Shown: piece by piece, positions 52,782 through 61,542 of the stretch
Layout: each line of letters opens with the position of its first letter
Numbering within the stretch: position 1 is the first letter of the stretch
The notes under the pieces: model-generated
Database searches by the model: none
What the model saw: the letters and a program-made list of their open reading frames with translations, nothing else
Told to the model about the DNA's origin: nothing
Translations under genes and position numbers: made by a program
Assembly: GCF_024346455.1 (NCBI RefSeq)
Contig: NZ_JAGQCY010000010.1
Coordinates: 1 to 64,000 of the forward strand
DNA from: Cyanobium sp. Aljojuca 7A6
Lineage (GTDB): Bacteria > Cyanobacteriota > Cyanobacteriia > PCC-6307 > Cyanobiaceae
Reading direction: 5' to 3'
Length of the DNA: 64,000 nt

Positions 52782-53513
52782 GTGTTGGCGGCGCAGACGC
52801 CCCCCGGATCAGGCCTCTCAGCCGCGATCAGCTCGCGGGAGAGTTCGCTCTGCAACGGCATCAGCCCTTGGCTGTCGCCGCTGGCCATGGTGGTCACCAT
52901 CGACCTGGTTCTCAAGGGTTACTTCGCTGAGCTCAAGGTGCTGGATCGGCGGAATCTGCCCATTGACGGGGCCGTGCTGCTGGCTCCCACCCACCGGGCC
53001 CGCTGGGATGCCCTGATGCTGCCCTGGGCCGCTGGCCGCCGTATCACCGGTCGGGACTGTCGCTTCATGGTGACGGCGGACGAAATGAAGGGGCTGCAGG
53101 GGTGGTTCCTGCATCGCCTGGGTTGTTTCCCGGTCGATCAGGGCCGCCCCACCCTGACCAGCCTGCGGTTCTCCGTGGAGCTGCTGGCCGCAGGCCAGCA
53201 GCTGGTGGTCTTCCCCGAGGGCCGCATCCGCCGGGAGGATGGTCCCATCCGTTTGCATCAGGGGCTGGCACGCCTGGCTCTGCTGGCCGCCAGCCAGGGT
53301 GTGGATGTGCCGGTGGTGCCTGTGGGCATCGCCTACGGCCACGCCGACCCCCGGTATGGCGATGAAGCCGCCCTGTGTTTCGGCCCCCCCCTGCGGGCGG
53401 CGGGCCAGGGTCGCCAGGCGGCCCTGGCTTTCGGCGCCCAGGTCGCCGCCGCGATGGAGTCGGCCGAGCAAGCGGCCCGCGCTGCGGTGGGTCGTCCGAT
53501 CGGCTCCCCGTAA
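52782..53513 (+). CDS. plsC: 1-acyl-sn-glycerol-3-phosphate acyltransferase (PlsC)
   Basis: 243 aa. PlsC motifs: block [15 protein letters not shown] (H-x4-D), block [13 protein letters not shown], block [17 protein letters not shown], block [12 protein letters not shown]. Acylates lysophosphatidic acid in membrane lipid synthesis. The hydrophobic N-terminus ([18 protein letters not shown]) may be a membrane anchor. GTG 52782 is used; ATG 52887 is later but would lose the usual leading segment. A second, more divergent acyltransferase lies at 5.7 kb. Confidence 0.9.
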   Translation: MLAAQTPPGSGLSAAISSRESSLCNGISPWLSPLAMVVTIDLVLKGYFAELKVLDRRNLPIDGAVLLAPTHRARWDALMLPWAAGRRITGRDCRFMVTADEMKGLQGWFLHRLGCFPVDQGRPTLTSLRFSVELLAAGQQLVVFPEGRIRREDGPIRLHQGLARLALLAASQGVDVPVVPVGIAYGHADPRYGDEAALCFGPPLRAAGQGRQAALAFGAQVAAAMESAEQAARAAVGRPIGSP

Positions 53514-53542
53514 AGTTCGCCCGTTACCCGTCAGGCGTCGAC

Positions 53543-54118
53543 GTGATCAGGCCTTCCGCCATCCCTTCCCTTCGATCCGCTCGGCCATCGGGCTTCGCCG
53601 GGCTCTGCGGAAGCGCCCTGGCCCTGCTGGCCCTGGCCCAGCCATTGCTGCAGCCAGTGGCCCGGGCCCAAGCCACACCCCAGACGGTGCAGCCCGCGGG
53701 CACCGACCTCAACCTGTCCTCGGTGAAAAGCCTGCTCTCCAGGGGTGACGCGGCGGTGGCCAGCGGCAACCTGGCCGAGGGGCGTCGCCTCTATGACCTG
53801 GCCCGGGATGCGAGTCGGCGCTTGCTCGGCTTCTACCGCGATCTGAGCGGCTCCTTCCGCGGCCTCGATGCCCGCATCCCCCGGGAGATGGATGACAAGG
53901 GGAGGGAGGCTCTGACTCTGCTCGCCGAGACCAACCTGCGGTTGGCGGCCCTGTTCCGCCGCCAGAACCAGCCGGAGGTGGCCATTCCCCTGCTGGTGGA
54001 AGTGGTCAAGATCCTGACCCCCACCAACGAGGGTGGGCGCAAGGCCTATCAACAACTGGTGGAACTCGGTTTTGTCGTCACCCCCTACAACGCACCTGGA
54101 TCGGCCGCCGGCGGCTGA
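53543..54118 (+). CDS. secreted helical protein of unknown function, 191 aa
   Basis: Starts at GTG 53543, 29 bases after plsC. Signal peptide region [20 protein letters not shown], cleavage near ARAQA (about residues 43-47). Mature part is helical and TPR-like: [59 protein letters not shown] and [20 protein letters not shown]. The repeated 34-residue-like spacing suggests a few tetratricopeptide helices. Envelope-located; function unknown. A conserved cyanobacterial family is likely but I cannot name it. Confidence 0.7.
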   Translation: MIRPSAIPSLRSARPSGFAGLCGSALALLALAQPLLQPVARAQATPQTVQPAGTDLNLSSVKSLLSRGDAAVASGNLAEGRRLYDLARDASRRLLGFYRDLSGSFRGLDARIPREMDDKGREALTLLAETNLRLAALFRRQNQPEVAIPLLVEVVKILTPTNEGGRKAYQQLVELGFVVTPYNAPGSAAGG

Positions 54119-54165
54119 TCGTCCTTAGATTCCAGCTTCCCGTCATCCCCCAGATCCCCGCCGCC

Positions 54166-54399
54166 ATGGTGCAACCGGAGCAGGTCAAGGACGCCATCCG
54201 CCGCGCGCTTCCCGATGCGGCCGTGGAGGTGGAGGATCTCACCGGTGGTGGTGACCACCTCCAGGTCAAAGTGGTGTCCGGCGCCTTCGCCGGGCTTAAC
54301 CGGGTGCGGCAGCACCAGCTCGTCTACGGCGCCCTGCGCAGCGAGCTGGCCAGCGAGGCCATCCATGCCCTGGCGGTCCAGACCTCCCTCCCTTCCTGA
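54166..54399 (+). CDS. bolA: BolA family protein
   Basis: 77 aa from ATG 54166, short BolA type. [20 protein letters not shown] is followed by [20 protein letters not shown] and the conserved [12 protein letters not shown] with the C-terminal IHALAVQT. The His in GGGDHLQ is a likely [2Fe-2S] ligand together with Grx4. It precedes the glutaredoxin gene by 23 bases, a classic pair in iron-sulphur cluster trafficking and iron sensing. Confidence 0.93.
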   Translation: MVQPEQVKDAIRRALPDAAVEVEDLTGGGDHLQVKVVSGAFAGLNRVRQHQLVYGALRSELASEAIHALAVQTSLPS

Positions 54400-54422
54400 A
54401 TCCTTTTCCCGATTTCGTCACC

Positions 54423-54746
54423 ATGGACGCCAGCACCCGTCAACGCATCCACGACCTGATCACGACCGCTCCCGTGGTTGTCTTCATGAAGGGAAACAAG
54501 CTGATGCCGCAGTGTGGGTTCTCCAACAATGTGGTTCAGATCCTGCAGTCCCTGGGTGTGGCTTTCGAGACGTTCGACGTGCTCTCCGACATGGAGATCC
54601 GTCAGGGAATCAAGGAGTTCTCCGACTGGCCCACCATCCCCCAATTGTATGTGAAAGGGGAGTTTCTCGGCGGCTCCGACATCCTGATTGAGATGTACAA
54701 CAGCGGCGAACTGCGCGAGAAGCTGGAAGTGGCCTTGGCTTCTTAG
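54423..54746 (+). CDS. grxD: monothiol glutaredoxin, CGFS type
   Basis: 107 aa. VVVFMKGNKLMPQCGFSNNV (about 21-40) has the CGFS active site, followed by the SDMEIRQGIKEFSDWPTIPQ and LYVKGEFLGGSDILIEMYNS of the glutathione- and [2Fe-2S]-binding region. Grx4/BolA heterodimers carry iron-sulphur clusters. ATG 54423 is close behind bolA, supporting a shared transcript. Confidence 0.95.
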   Translation: MDASTRQRIHDLITTAPVVVFMKGNKLMPQCGFSNNVVQILQSLGVAFETFDVLSDMEIRQGIKEFSDWPTIPQLYVKGEFLGGSDILIEMYNSGELREKLEVALAS

Positions 54747-54769
54747 TCCGGTCTTGCCCGACGGACCAC

Positions 54770-55036
54770 TCAGTAGCGGCTTGTTTCCATGAGCAGCTGG
54801 GGTTGGCCGTCGGGCCCCATGAAACTGGATGGGTCCTGAATCCAGCGGTCGATCAGTTCCTCGAGCCGCCGCTGGGAGTGGTGGTCCAGCACGGCCGTGC
54901 GGCGTAGCGCATGCAGGTAGCCGTCCGCATAGAGGCGCAGCTCGGAGGGTCCGTGATAACGATCGGAAAGGTCCTGGCACGCATCGCACAGGGACTGGAA
55001 GTGTCGGATCGCGTCGGGATGTTGGAGTGCTGTCAT
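54770..55036 (-). CDS. small conserved cyanobacterial protein, 88 aa
   Basis: ATG 55036 selected; the frame extends upstream but without support. Helical, polar protein: HPDAIRHFQSLCDACQDLSD with a pair of Cys, YADGYLHALRRTAVLDHHSQ, and LIDRWIQDPSSFMGPDG. No signal or domain recognised; I believe it belongs to a conserved cyanobacterial family but cannot name a function. It faces grxD convergently with a 23-base gap. Confidence 0.65.
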   Translation of the reverse strand: MTALQHPDAIRHFQSLCDACQDLSDRYHGPSELRLYADGYLHALRRTAVLDHHSQRRLEELIDRWIQDPSSFMGPDGQPQLLMETSRY

Positions 55037-55237
55037 GGCTGGGGTCGAGCCCCTGGCGTCATTGTGGCGGCGACCGCCGGCAGATGCCACCCATCCTGCC
55101 GTGCCACGACCGCCTTCCGGGAGCAGACAGTTGACAAGGCATCGCCCGTCACCGGCGTCCACGCACATTTCCAGTTAGCGTTGTCACACCCAATCGGCTG
55201 TCGGCACTTCCGCTTCTGATGTCATCGTGATGCCGAG

Positions 55238-56032
55238 GTGATTCCCGTGGCCCAAGACAAATTGACCGACCCCGGAGGCACCCCGCGTCGGGTGCTCGTG
55301 GTCGACCCCCACGCGACCCTTCGCACGGTTCTCGCCCAGCGCCTTCGCCAGGATGGTCACCTCGCTGCAGCGGTGGCCACCGCCCGCGAAGCCCTGGAGA
55401 TCTGCCAGGAGCAATCTCCCGATCTGCTGGTGAGTGCCGAGTTGCTGGAAGAGACGTCGGCCCTGCGCCTGGCGGCCCAGCTGCATTGCCAGGTGATGGT
55501 GCTCACGGCCCGCTCTGGCTCCGAGCCCGTGGTGGCCCTGCTGGATGCCGGCGCCGACGACGTGCTGCGCAAACCCTTCGGTCTCGAAGAGTTGGCGGCC
55601 CGTTGCCGCACCCTGCTGCGCCGCAGTGGCAGTGGTCTTCAGGAGCGGGTCTGCGTCGGACCCCTGGAGGTGCACCTGCTGCTTCGCCAGGTCACCCTGC
55701 GCGACCAGCCGGTGGAACTCAGCCCCAGGGAGTTCGCCCTGCTTTGCGCCCTGCTGATGCCCCCGGGGGTGGTGCGCAGTCGCCAGGAGCTGCTGCGCAT
55801 GGCCTGGCCTCCCTTCAGTGGCGGGCCCCGATCCGTCGATACCCAGGTGCTCACCCTGCGCCGCAAGCTTGAGCAGGCCGGCCTCGGCGAGGGCGGAGCC
55901 ATCGAAACGATGCGGCAACAGGGTTACCGGTTCAGCCTCGACACCCTTCCCGAGCTCAGCGAGGAGGTTGCCGGCGGTGCCGGTTCGGGATTGCTGCTCA
56001 CGTCTCCCACTAGTTCTTTGCGCCTCAACTAA
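55238..56032 (+). CDS. OmpR-type response regulator lacking the phospho-acceptor Asp
   Basis: 264 aa; receiver domain (about 18-130) and winged-helix domain (about 140-240; ELSPREFALLCALLMPPGVV, SVDTQVLTLRRKLEQAG, RQQGYRFSLD). The receiver is degenerate: RVLVVDPHATLRTVL has one instead of two acidic residues and the expected Asp site reads SPDLLVSAELLEE, with Ala/Ser in its place. The switch Thr (VLTARSG) and the Lys (LRKPFGLEEL) remain. This fits phosphorylation-independent atypical regulators such as NblR-like proteins in cyanobacteria. GTG 55238 or 55247. Confidence 0.87.
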   Translation: MIPVAQDKLTDPGGTPRRVLVVDPHATLRTVLAQRLRQDGHLAAAVATAREALEICQEQSPDLLVSAELLEETSALRLAAQLHCQVMVLTARSGSEPVVALLDAGADDVLRKPFGLEELAARCRTLLRRSGSGLQERVCVGPLEVHLLLRQVTLRDQPVELSPREFALLCALLMPPGVVRSRQELLRMAWPPFSGGPRSVDTQVLTLRRKLEQAGLGEGGAIETMRQQGYRFSLDTLPELSEEVAGGAGSGLLLTSPTSSLRLN

Positions 56033-56041
56033 GGCCGAAGC

Positions 56042-56590
56042 TCAAACCGGGCGGAGGGTCAAGGCCAGGATTTCACCGACCAGCAGCAGGGCCGAGAGCA
56101 GGGCCAGCAGCTGGTAGGTCCAGGGGGGGCTGATCCGGCTGATTCCTTTGGTGGGCAGGCCCGTGGCAATGGAGAAGCGCTCCAGGAAGTCATCGAAGCG
56201 GGCCACCCGCTGGGGCAGCAACCAGGACGCTCCGCTGCCTCCACCCTGCGTCGCGGCGCTGCGCACGTAGTAGACCCGACCCCCTTGGCTGGTGGTCACC
56301 GGCGTCAGGGCCGTGATGCGGCTCCAGGGCAGCTGCCAGCCGCGCCGCAGCAGCCAGGCACACCAGGAGGGATGGCCCACCCGCAGCCCCTGAGCATCGA
56401 GCTCCACCCGCTCACTGGTGATGGCCAGCACCAGCACCAGGCCGGCGATGGAGGCCAGCAGCAACGGCAGCTGCAGGGGCTCCGGTGCCAGCAGCGGCAG
56501 GGGCAACACCAGGGCCAGGTAGAGACCAAGCAGGGTGAAGCGGATCAGCGCTGCCATGGGGTAGCGATGGCACGAGGGCTCTGAACTCAT
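56042..56590 (-). CDS. membrane protein with PH-like domain, 182 aa
   Basis: ATG 56590 overlaps the upstream small gene's stop (ATGA). Two N-terminal helices (TLLGLYLALVLPLPLLAP, LLASIAGLVLVLAI) are followed by a beta-rich part (ERVELDAQGLRVGHPSWCAW, WQLPWSRITALTPVTTSQGG) and a C-terminal helix (YQLLALLSALLLVGEILAL). The strand pattern resembles bacterial PH-like domains (bPH) that sit next to two membrane helices. Function unknown. Confidence 0.65.
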   Translation of the reverse strand: MSSEPSCHRYPMAALIRFTLLGLYLALVLPLPLLAPEPLQLPLLLASIAGLVLVLAITSERVELDAQGLRVGHPSWCAWLLRRGWQLPWSRITALTPVTTSQGGRVYYVRSAATQGGGSGASWLLPQRVARFDDFLERFSIATGLPTKGISRISPPWTYQLLALLSALLLVGEILALTLRPV

Positions 56591-56868
56591 CGGTCGTCGG
56601 GGGAGCCTGGCAAAGGTTCGGTCACCTGGGAGGGCTGGTAGTGGCCCCCGAACACCTCCGCCTCCTGTCCTTTCCAGAAGCTGCCGAGGCGCATCAGGTC
56701 GGCGTGGGCTTCGCCGAGGCGCTCGACGTACTCGTTGGGCTCCATCGTGTCCTTGGCCTCCTTGAGTTTGCTGAGGCGGAGCAGGTGCCACACCCAGGGT
56801 TTGCCCATCTCGCCGCGGGCCTCCATGTAGCGCGCCAGGTCGGCAGAGCTGGGAATCGGAGCCGCCAT
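56587..56868 (-). CDS. small conserved cyanobacterial protein, 93 aa
   Basis: ATG 56868. Soluble helical protein: DLARYMEARGEMGKPWVWHL (about 10-29), KLKEAKDTMEPNEYVERLGE, ADLMRLGSFWKGQEAEVFGG. A conserved-looking W/H/K-rich core; I suspect a cyanobacteria-only family but cannot name it. Overlaps the next gene by ATGA and follows crtH by 80 bases; an AT-rich stretch with TAAATA just upstream suggests its own promoter. Confidence 0.6.
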   Translation of the reverse strand: MAAPIPSSADLARYMEARGEMGKPWVWHLLRLSKLKEAKDTMEPNEYVERLGEAHADLMRLGSFWKGQEAEVFGGHYQPSQVTEPLPGSPDDR

Positions 56869-56882
56869 GGACGCGAAACAAA

Positions 56883-56888
56883 TATTTA
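56883..56888 (-). promoter_or_regulatory. candidate -10 of the 93-aa gene
   Basis: TAAATA on the minus strand in an AT-rich stretch (GTTTGTAAATATTTGTT) about 15 bases before the ATG at 56868. A short leader or leaderless message would follow. Confidence 0.3.
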
Positions 56889-56948
56889 CAAACCCTACAG
56901 ACGCCCGGGCGTGGGCGGGAGCCGTTGGCGTGATCCTCGGCTGCAGCC

Positions 56949-58526
56949 TCAGGCCGGCAGGCTCCAGGGATTGAGGCCCAGGTCGGCGCCGATGCGGTGG
57001 GCGCAGGCAAAGCCGCTGAAGGCCACCGCATTCAGCCCCTGGCCGGGGAAGCAGGAATCCCCCACGCAATAGAGATCCGCAATGGCGGTGCGGTTGAAGG
57101 GCATCGGCAGCAGGCCCGGCAGCCTCATGGCCGGCACCGGCCCGTAGCTGCCGCCGTGGCGACCCAGGAAGCGGCGATGGCTGCGGGGAGTGCCGATCTC
57201 CCGGTGGGTGATGGCGCCCTCCAGGCCCGGCAGGATCGCCTCCAGCCGGCGGATCAGCCGGGTGGCGGCGGCTTCCTTGGCGGCCTTGTACTCCGCTGGG
57301 GCCAGCCCCTGCCAGGTGGCCATCGCCGAAGGGGTGAAGGTGTGCACGATGTGGTGGCCGGCCGGGGCCAGGGAGGGATCGAGCAGGGTGGGGATCGAGA
57401 CGAAGATCACCCCCTGCTCGGCCTCCATGTCCTGCCAGCGCTCCAGCAGCAGGTGGTGGACATGGCTGCCCGAGGGGATTGCCTCGGCCTTCACCCCCAG
57501 GTGCAGGGAGAGGAAGGAGGACGAGGGCTTGTAGCGCCGCCGCCAGGTGCGCTCGGCGGCCGGGGTGTGGGCCTCATCGACCAGGGAGCCGAAGGTGTCC
57601 CAGCGGGTGGCATTGCTCACGACCCGGCGGGCGCGGATCTCCTCGCCGCTGGCCAGCTTCACACCCACGGCCCGGGCCTGCGTTCCCTCGCCCTCCAGCA
57701 GCACCTTCACCACCCGCGCCCGGTAGCGAATCTCGCCGCCGTGCTTCCGCAGGCCCGCCACCAGCTTCTCGGCAACCACCCCGACGCCGCCCTTGGGGTA
57801 GTTGATGCCGCCGGCGTGGCGATCGGAGAACACCATGCCGGCGTTGATCATCGGTGTGCGATCGGCCGGCATCACCGACCAGCAGAAGCACTCCATGTCG
57901 ATGAACCTGAGCAGATCCGGATCGCTGATATGGGCGCGGGCCACAGCCCCCACGTTCACCGGCAGCCAGCGGGCCAGCCCCAGGCAGGCCAGGGGCGCCC
58001 GGAAGAACACCTTGGTCAGGTAGGCGGGGTCTTCCAGCGACAGCAGGGGCATCGCGTCGAGGCAGCGGAACACCTGCCAGCAGGTGTCGTAGAAGCGGCG
58101 CAGGCCCACCGCCTCATGGGGGAACAGGGCGGTGAGATCGGCCAGGAAGCGCTCGTAGTCGCGATCGACCGCCACCTTGAGGCCACCGGGCAGGTGGTAG
58201 GCCAGCTGGGCGGGGTCGGGAATCGTGTCGCAGTGCTCACCCACGTCCGCCAGGGCCCGGGTGAGCAGGTTGGTGTGGCCCTGGGTGCCGAAGCCGAAGA
58301 TCATCGAGGCGCCGACGTCAAAGGTGTAGCCCTCGCGGCGGAAGCTGCCGCCGCTGCCACCGGGGATCAGGTAACGCTCCAGCACCAGCACGCGCGCCCC
58401 CTTGGCCGCCAGCTGGCTGGCGGTGACCAGCCCGCCGATGCCCGAGCCGATCACGACCACGTCCCAGGGTCGGCCATCGGCTGCGATGAGGGGAGCGGCG
58501 GCGGACGAACGGGCCGTGACGGTCAC
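56949..58526 (-). CDS. crtH: prolycopene isomerase CrtH
   Basis: 525 aa from GTG 58526. Isomerises cis-carotenes to all-trans lycopene in light-independent carotenoid synthesis. N-terminal FAD-binding VVVIGSGIGGLVTASQLAAK (about 23-42) and LERYLIPGGSGGSF, then YTFDVGASMIFGFG and HLPGGLKVAVDRDYERFLAD. Further landmarks: ECFCWSVMPADRTPM, GGINYPKGGVGVVAEKL, and the C-terminal DLYCVGDSCFPGQGLNAVAF. Length and order match CrtH/CRTISO rather than CrtI desaturases. Followed by two small genes. Confidence 0.95.
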   Translation of the reverse strand: MTVTARSSAAAPLIAADGRPWDVVVIGSGIGGLVTASQLAAKGARVLVLERYLIPGGSGGSFRREGYTFDVGASMIFGFGTQGHTNLLTRALADVGEHCDTIPDPAQLAYHLPGGLKVAVDRDYERFLADLTALFPHEAVGLRRFYDTCWQVFRCLDAMPLLSLEDPAYLTKVFFRAPLACLGLARWLPVNVGAVARAHISDPDLLRFIDMECFCWSVMPADRTPMINAGMVFSDRHAGGINYPKGGVGVVAEKLVAGLRKHGGEIRYRARVVKVLLEGEGTQARAVGVKLASGEEIRARRVVSNATRWDTFGSLVDEAHTPAAERTWRRRYKPSSSFLSLHLGVKAEAIPSGSHVHHLLLERWQDMEAEQGVIFVSIPTLLDPSLAPAGHHIVHTFTPSAMATWQGLAPAEYKAAKEAAATRLIRRLEAILPGLEGAITHREIGTPRSHRRFLGRHGGSYGPVPAMRLPGLLPMPFNRTAIADLYCVGDSCFPGQGLNAVAFSGFACAHRIGADLGLNPWSLPA

Positions 58527-58573
58527 CGGAACCAGGCAAACGGAAGCGACGTGACCCTAGGAAGCGGCCCCCC

Positions 58574-59971
58574 TCAGCCGGCTGCGGCTACGGGCAAAGC
58601 GGCGGGGCTACCCCCCTGGCGCTCCCTCTCCCAGGCGGCCAGATCCCCCAGGGAACGGTCGCGGTAGGCGCCATAGCGGCGGCGTTTGTCGCGGATGCGC
58701 TCAGCTAGCTCCGGCATCAGCCCAAAGCTGGGCGGCATGGGCTGGAAGCCCCCCTTGCGGCCGCTGTGGCTGCGCTCGGCCTCGCTGATGAAGGCGAGCA
58801 GAGCACCGGCCATGGTGGTGGACGGCAGGCTCAGGGGCGCCAGCCCCCGCACCAGGCGGGCGGCGTTGGTGCCGGCCAGCCAGCCACCGGCCACGGCTGC
58901 TGCGTACCCCTCGGTGCCGGTGATCTGGCCGGCGGCCAGCAGGCTGGGGCGCTGGCGGAACTGCAGGGTGGGCTGCAGCAGTTCGGGGGAGTCGAGGAAG
59001 GTGTTGCGGTGCATCACCCCGAAGCGCACGAAGGACGCGTTCTCCAGGCCGGGGATCATCCGCAGCACCCGCTGCTGTTCGCCCCACTTGAGGTTGGTCT
59101 GGAATCCCACGAGGTTCCAGAGGTGGCCGTCACGATCCTCCTGGCGCAGCTGCACCACCGCATGGGCCCGCTTGGCACGGCGCACGTCGCGGTCGTGCAG
59201 GTCGCCCCAGCGGGGATCCCAGAGGCCGATCGGCTTGAGCGGGCCGTAGCGCATGGTGTCCTCGCCCCGGCGGGCCAGCTCCTCGATCGGCAGGCAGCCC
59301 TCGAAGAAGGTGGCGCTCTCCTGCTCGAAATCCTTCAGCTCCGCCTTCTCGGCCTCCAGCAGGGCCGTGCGGAAGGCGAGGTACTGCTCCCGGTCCATGG
59401 GGCAGTTGATGTAATCGGCGTCGCCCTTGTCGTAGCGGCTGGCCCGGAAGGCCACCGACAGATCGAGGCCTTCGCCTTCCACGATCGGGCTGGCGGCATC
59501 AAAAAAATGGCAGGACTCCCGTCCGGTGAACTGGCCCAGGTCTTCAGCCAGATCGGCGCTGGTGAGGGGGCCGGTGGCCAGCACCGCGATCTCGCCAGGT
59601 TCGGGCAGGGCCAGCTGCTCGCGCCGCTCCACCGTCACCAGGGGGTGGGCCTCAAGGGCGGCGGTGAGGGCGGCGCTGTAGCGGCCCCGGTCGACGGCCA
59701 GGGCGCCGCCGGCGGGCACCGCATGGACATCGGCAGTTCTGATCACGAGTGATCCCAGCCGCCTCAGTTCCTCCTGCAGCAGGCCAGCGGCACGATCGGG
59801 GGAGAGGGCGCCGAAGCTGTTGCTGCACACCAACTCGCCGAAATCTCCGCTGTGGTGGGCCGGGGAGGGGCGCACGGGCCGCATCTCCACCAGCCGCACC
59901 GGAATCCCGGCCTCGGCGATCTGCCAGGCGGCTTCGGTGCCGGCCAGGCCAGCACCGATGACGACGACCAT
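58574..59971 (-). CDS. trmFO: folate/FAD-dependent tRNA methyltransferase TrmFO
   Basis: 465 aa. Methylates U54 of tRNA using methylene-tetrahydrofolate. [20 protein letters not shown] starts at residue 2, followed by [40 protein letters not shown] and [17 protein letters not shown] (about 145-161). Cys and FAD motifs [20 protein letters not shown] match the family. ATG 59971 overlaps the psbY stop by one base (TGATG), so trmFO follows psbY in an operon. Confidence 0.95.
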   Translation of the reverse strand: MVVVIGAGLAGTEAAWQIAEAGIPVRLVEMRPVRPSPAHHSGDFGELVCSNSFGALSPDRAAGLLQEELRRLGSLVIRTADVHAVPAGGALAVDRGRYSAALTAALEAHPLVTVERREQLALPEPGEIAVLATGPLTSADLAEDLGQFTGRESCHFFDAASPIVEGEGLDLSVAFRASRYDKGDADYINCPMDREQYLAFRTALLEAEKAELKDFEQESATFFEGCLPIEELARRGEDTMRYGPLKPIGLWDPRWGDLHDRDVRRAKRAHAVVQLRQEDRDGHLWNLVGFQTNLKWGEQQRVLRMIPGLENASFVRFGVMHRNTFLDSPELLQPTLQFRQRPSLLAAGQITGTEGYAAAVAGGWLAGTNAARLVRGLAPLSLPSTTMAGALLAFISEAERSHSGRKGGFQPMPPSFGLMPELAERIRDKRRRYGAYRDRSLGDLAAWERERQGGSPAALPVAAAG

Positions 59972-60093
59972 CAGGCGCGGGCGCGCTTGAGCATCAGTTG
60001 CAGCTGGCCAATGGCGGCGCGGCCGATGTTGAAGGCGGCCCAACCCACGGCCAGGAGGATCGGAGCAGCGACGAGCAGCAGCCGGAGGTCCAT
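59971..60093 (-). CDS. psbY: photosystem II protein PsbY, 40 aa
   Basis: Small gene below the usual ORF size limits, found by reading the 5' neighbour of trmFO. One transmembrane helix: [20 protein letters not shown], then [20 protein letters not shown] at the C-terminus. The start pattern [13 protein letters not shown] and the QLxLMLKR end match PsbY, a low-molecular-mass photosystem II subunit at the PSII periphery near cytochrome b559. The stop overlaps the ATG of trmFO (TGATG). GGAGG-like Shine-Dalgarno is not obvious. Confidence 0.88.
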   Translation of the reverse strand: MDLRLLLVAAPILLAVGWAAFNIGRAAIGQLQLMLKRARA

Positions 60094-60123
60094 GGCGACG
60101 CAGGGGAAAACGATGGCGGGATC

Positions 60124-60639
60124 CTAACGGAGTCCAGCGTGAACCTCCGCCAGGCTCCGGTAACGGCGGGCGTGCTGGCGCTGGGCCTCGATCGCGGCCG
60201 GATCGAGCTGGCGTTTCACCTGGGCCGGAGCCCCCATCACCACGGCACCGGCGGGGACATCGCGGGTGACCACCGAGCCGGCCGCCACCAGGGCCCCGGC
60301 CCCCACCGTGACGCCGTTGAGCACGATGGCGCCGATGCCGATCAGGCAGCCGTCCTCCAGCGTGGCGCCATGGACCACGGCCCGGTGGCCGATGGTCACG
60401 TCAGCGCCGATCGTCACCGGCTGGCCCGGATCCCCGTGCAGCACGGCGCCATCCTGCACGTTGCTGCCCTCCCCCACAACGATCGTGCAGACATCCCCCC
60501 GCGCCACCGCCGTGGGCCAGAGGCTGGCCCCCGCCGCCAGCCGCACATCTCCGATCACCACAGCCGAAGGCGCCACCCAGGCGGCTTCGGCGATGCGGGG
60601 GGCGTCCCAGCGGCTGGGCCAGGCCTCGGAGGTGGTCAT
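60124..60639 (-). CDS. gamma-class carbonic anhydrase-like hexapeptide-repeat protein
   Basis: 171 aa, left-handed beta-helix with hexapeptide repeats: [20 protein letters not shown], then [35 protein letters not shown] and [20 protein letters not shown]. Three His at [15 protein letters not shown] fit the zinc or iron ligands of gamma carbonic anhydrases (Cam/CcmM fold). It may hydrate CO2 or act as a structural homologue such as a sugar-transferase subunit; the conserved Arg of the active site is not checked. Divergent from tRNA-Lys. Confidence 0.87.
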   Translation of the reverse strand: MTTSEAWPSRWDAPRIAEAAWVAPSAVVIGDVRLAAGASLWPTAVARGDVCTIVVGEGSNVQDGAVLHGDPGQPVTIGADVTIGHRAVVHGATLEDGCLIGIGAIVLNGVTVGAGALVAAGSVVTRDVPAGAVVMGAPAQVKRQLDPAAIEAQRQHARRYRSLAEVHAGLR

Positions 60640-60690
60640 GGGTGGCGGGCTTGGAGAGGGTCGCCGCCGGGTGATAGCTTCCCAAGCGAC

Positions 60691-60762
60691 GGGTCGCTAG
60701 CTCAGCGGTAGAGCATTCGGCTTTTAACCGACTGGTCCTGAGTTCGAATCTCAGGCGACCCA
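60691..60762 (+). tRNA. trnK-UUU: tRNA-Lys (UUU)
   Basis: 72 bases, cloverleaf read by eye: acceptor GGGTCGC paired with GCGACCC, D arm GCTC/GAGC, anticodon stem TTCGG/CCGAC (one non-Watson-Crick pair) with loop CTTTTAA (anticodon TTT), T arm CTGAG/CTCAG with loop TTCGAAT, and discriminator A. CCA is not encoded. A GATAGCTT stretch about 13 bases upstream could be the promoter -10. Confidence 0.95.
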
Positions 60763-60801
60763 TCCCAACCACTGAACCTCTCGAGGGCTGCCGCCAGGCC
60801 C

Positions 60802-61491
60802 TCAGCCCAGCTGAACCATGCCGCAGCGGACTCCTTTGAGCACCGCCTGCATGCGGTTGTTGACGCCGAGGGTCTGCAGCAGGCGTTTGGTGTAAGTGCG
60901 GGCGGTGGCGTCGCTCACCACCAGTTTGCCGGCGATCTCCCGGTCACTGAGGCCGCTGGCCAGCAGGTCCAGCACCTCGTACTCCCTCGGGGTGAGCCGG
61001 GGACAACTGAGGTAGGGGAGCTTGCCTGAGCGCAACGACGGGCTGCGGTAGGAGTGATGGCCCATCACGGCGATCACGGCGGCCTGCAGGGGGCGCTGAT
61101 CTTCGACGATGTCGGCCTCCGCCACCACGGCCTCCAGCCAGGGGGCGTGCTCGTATTCGGCGGGGATCACATCCCCCAGGGCCAGCATCACCACCTTGAG
61201 ATCGGGGCTCAGCTGCTTGGCCTTGCGCGTCAGCTCAAAGCCGTTGCCGCTCTCCAGGTGATCGGTGCACAGCAGCCACTCGTAGGGCTCCTGCTTGAGG
61301 TAGCCGAGACAACTTTCCTCATCGGTGATCGCACAACCGATCAGGCTGCGGTCACTGACGCTCTCGCACAGCGCCCGCAGCAGGAAGCGGCCCTTCATGG
61401 CGATGGCCACCTTCCCCTTCACCGACACCGAGAGCAGCACGTCCTCGAAGGTGTTCCCTTCCAGGCTCGGCAGGAACGGCGTGAGATCCAT
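60802..61491 (-). CDS. LuxR-type response regulator
   Basis: 229 aa. The N-terminal receiver-like domain (about 25-150) keeps a probable phospho-acceptor Asp in EWLLCTDHLESGNGFELTRK (about residue 76), but the acidic pair at its beginning is not evident. The C-terminal LuxR helix-turn-helix reads LTPREYEVLDLLASGLSDRE, then IAGKLVVSDATARTYTKRLL. It lies between the tRNA gene and the porin gene and could regulate either; regulator and porin are on the same strand with a 51-base gap. Confidence 0.87.
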   Translation of the reverse strand: MDLTPFLPSLEGNTFEDVLLSVSVKGKVAIAMKGRFLLRALCESVSDRSLIGCAITDEESCLGYLKQEPYEWLLCTDHLESGNGFELTRKAKQLSPDLKVVMLALGDVIPAEYEHAPWLEAVVAEADIVEDQRPLQAAVIAVMGHHSYRSPSLRSGKLPYLSCPRLTPREYEVLDLLASGLSDREIAGKLVVSDATARTYTKRLLQTLGVNNRMQAVLKGVRCGMVQLG

Positions 61492-61542
61492 GGTGGCCGG
61501 GCCATCCAGGTCTCCCTCATCATCCGTTCTCGCGGGCCGGGA

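Noticed and set aside
54747-54769. GTCCG...CGGAC dyad between grxD and the 88-aa gene, considered as a bidirectional terminator
   Set aside because: Only five base pairs and no T-tract, so below a convincing terminator.
60691-60762. tRNA-Lys as an integration site for a mobile element
   Set aside because: No integrase, no direct repeat of the tRNA 3' end and no foreign-looking genes on either side.
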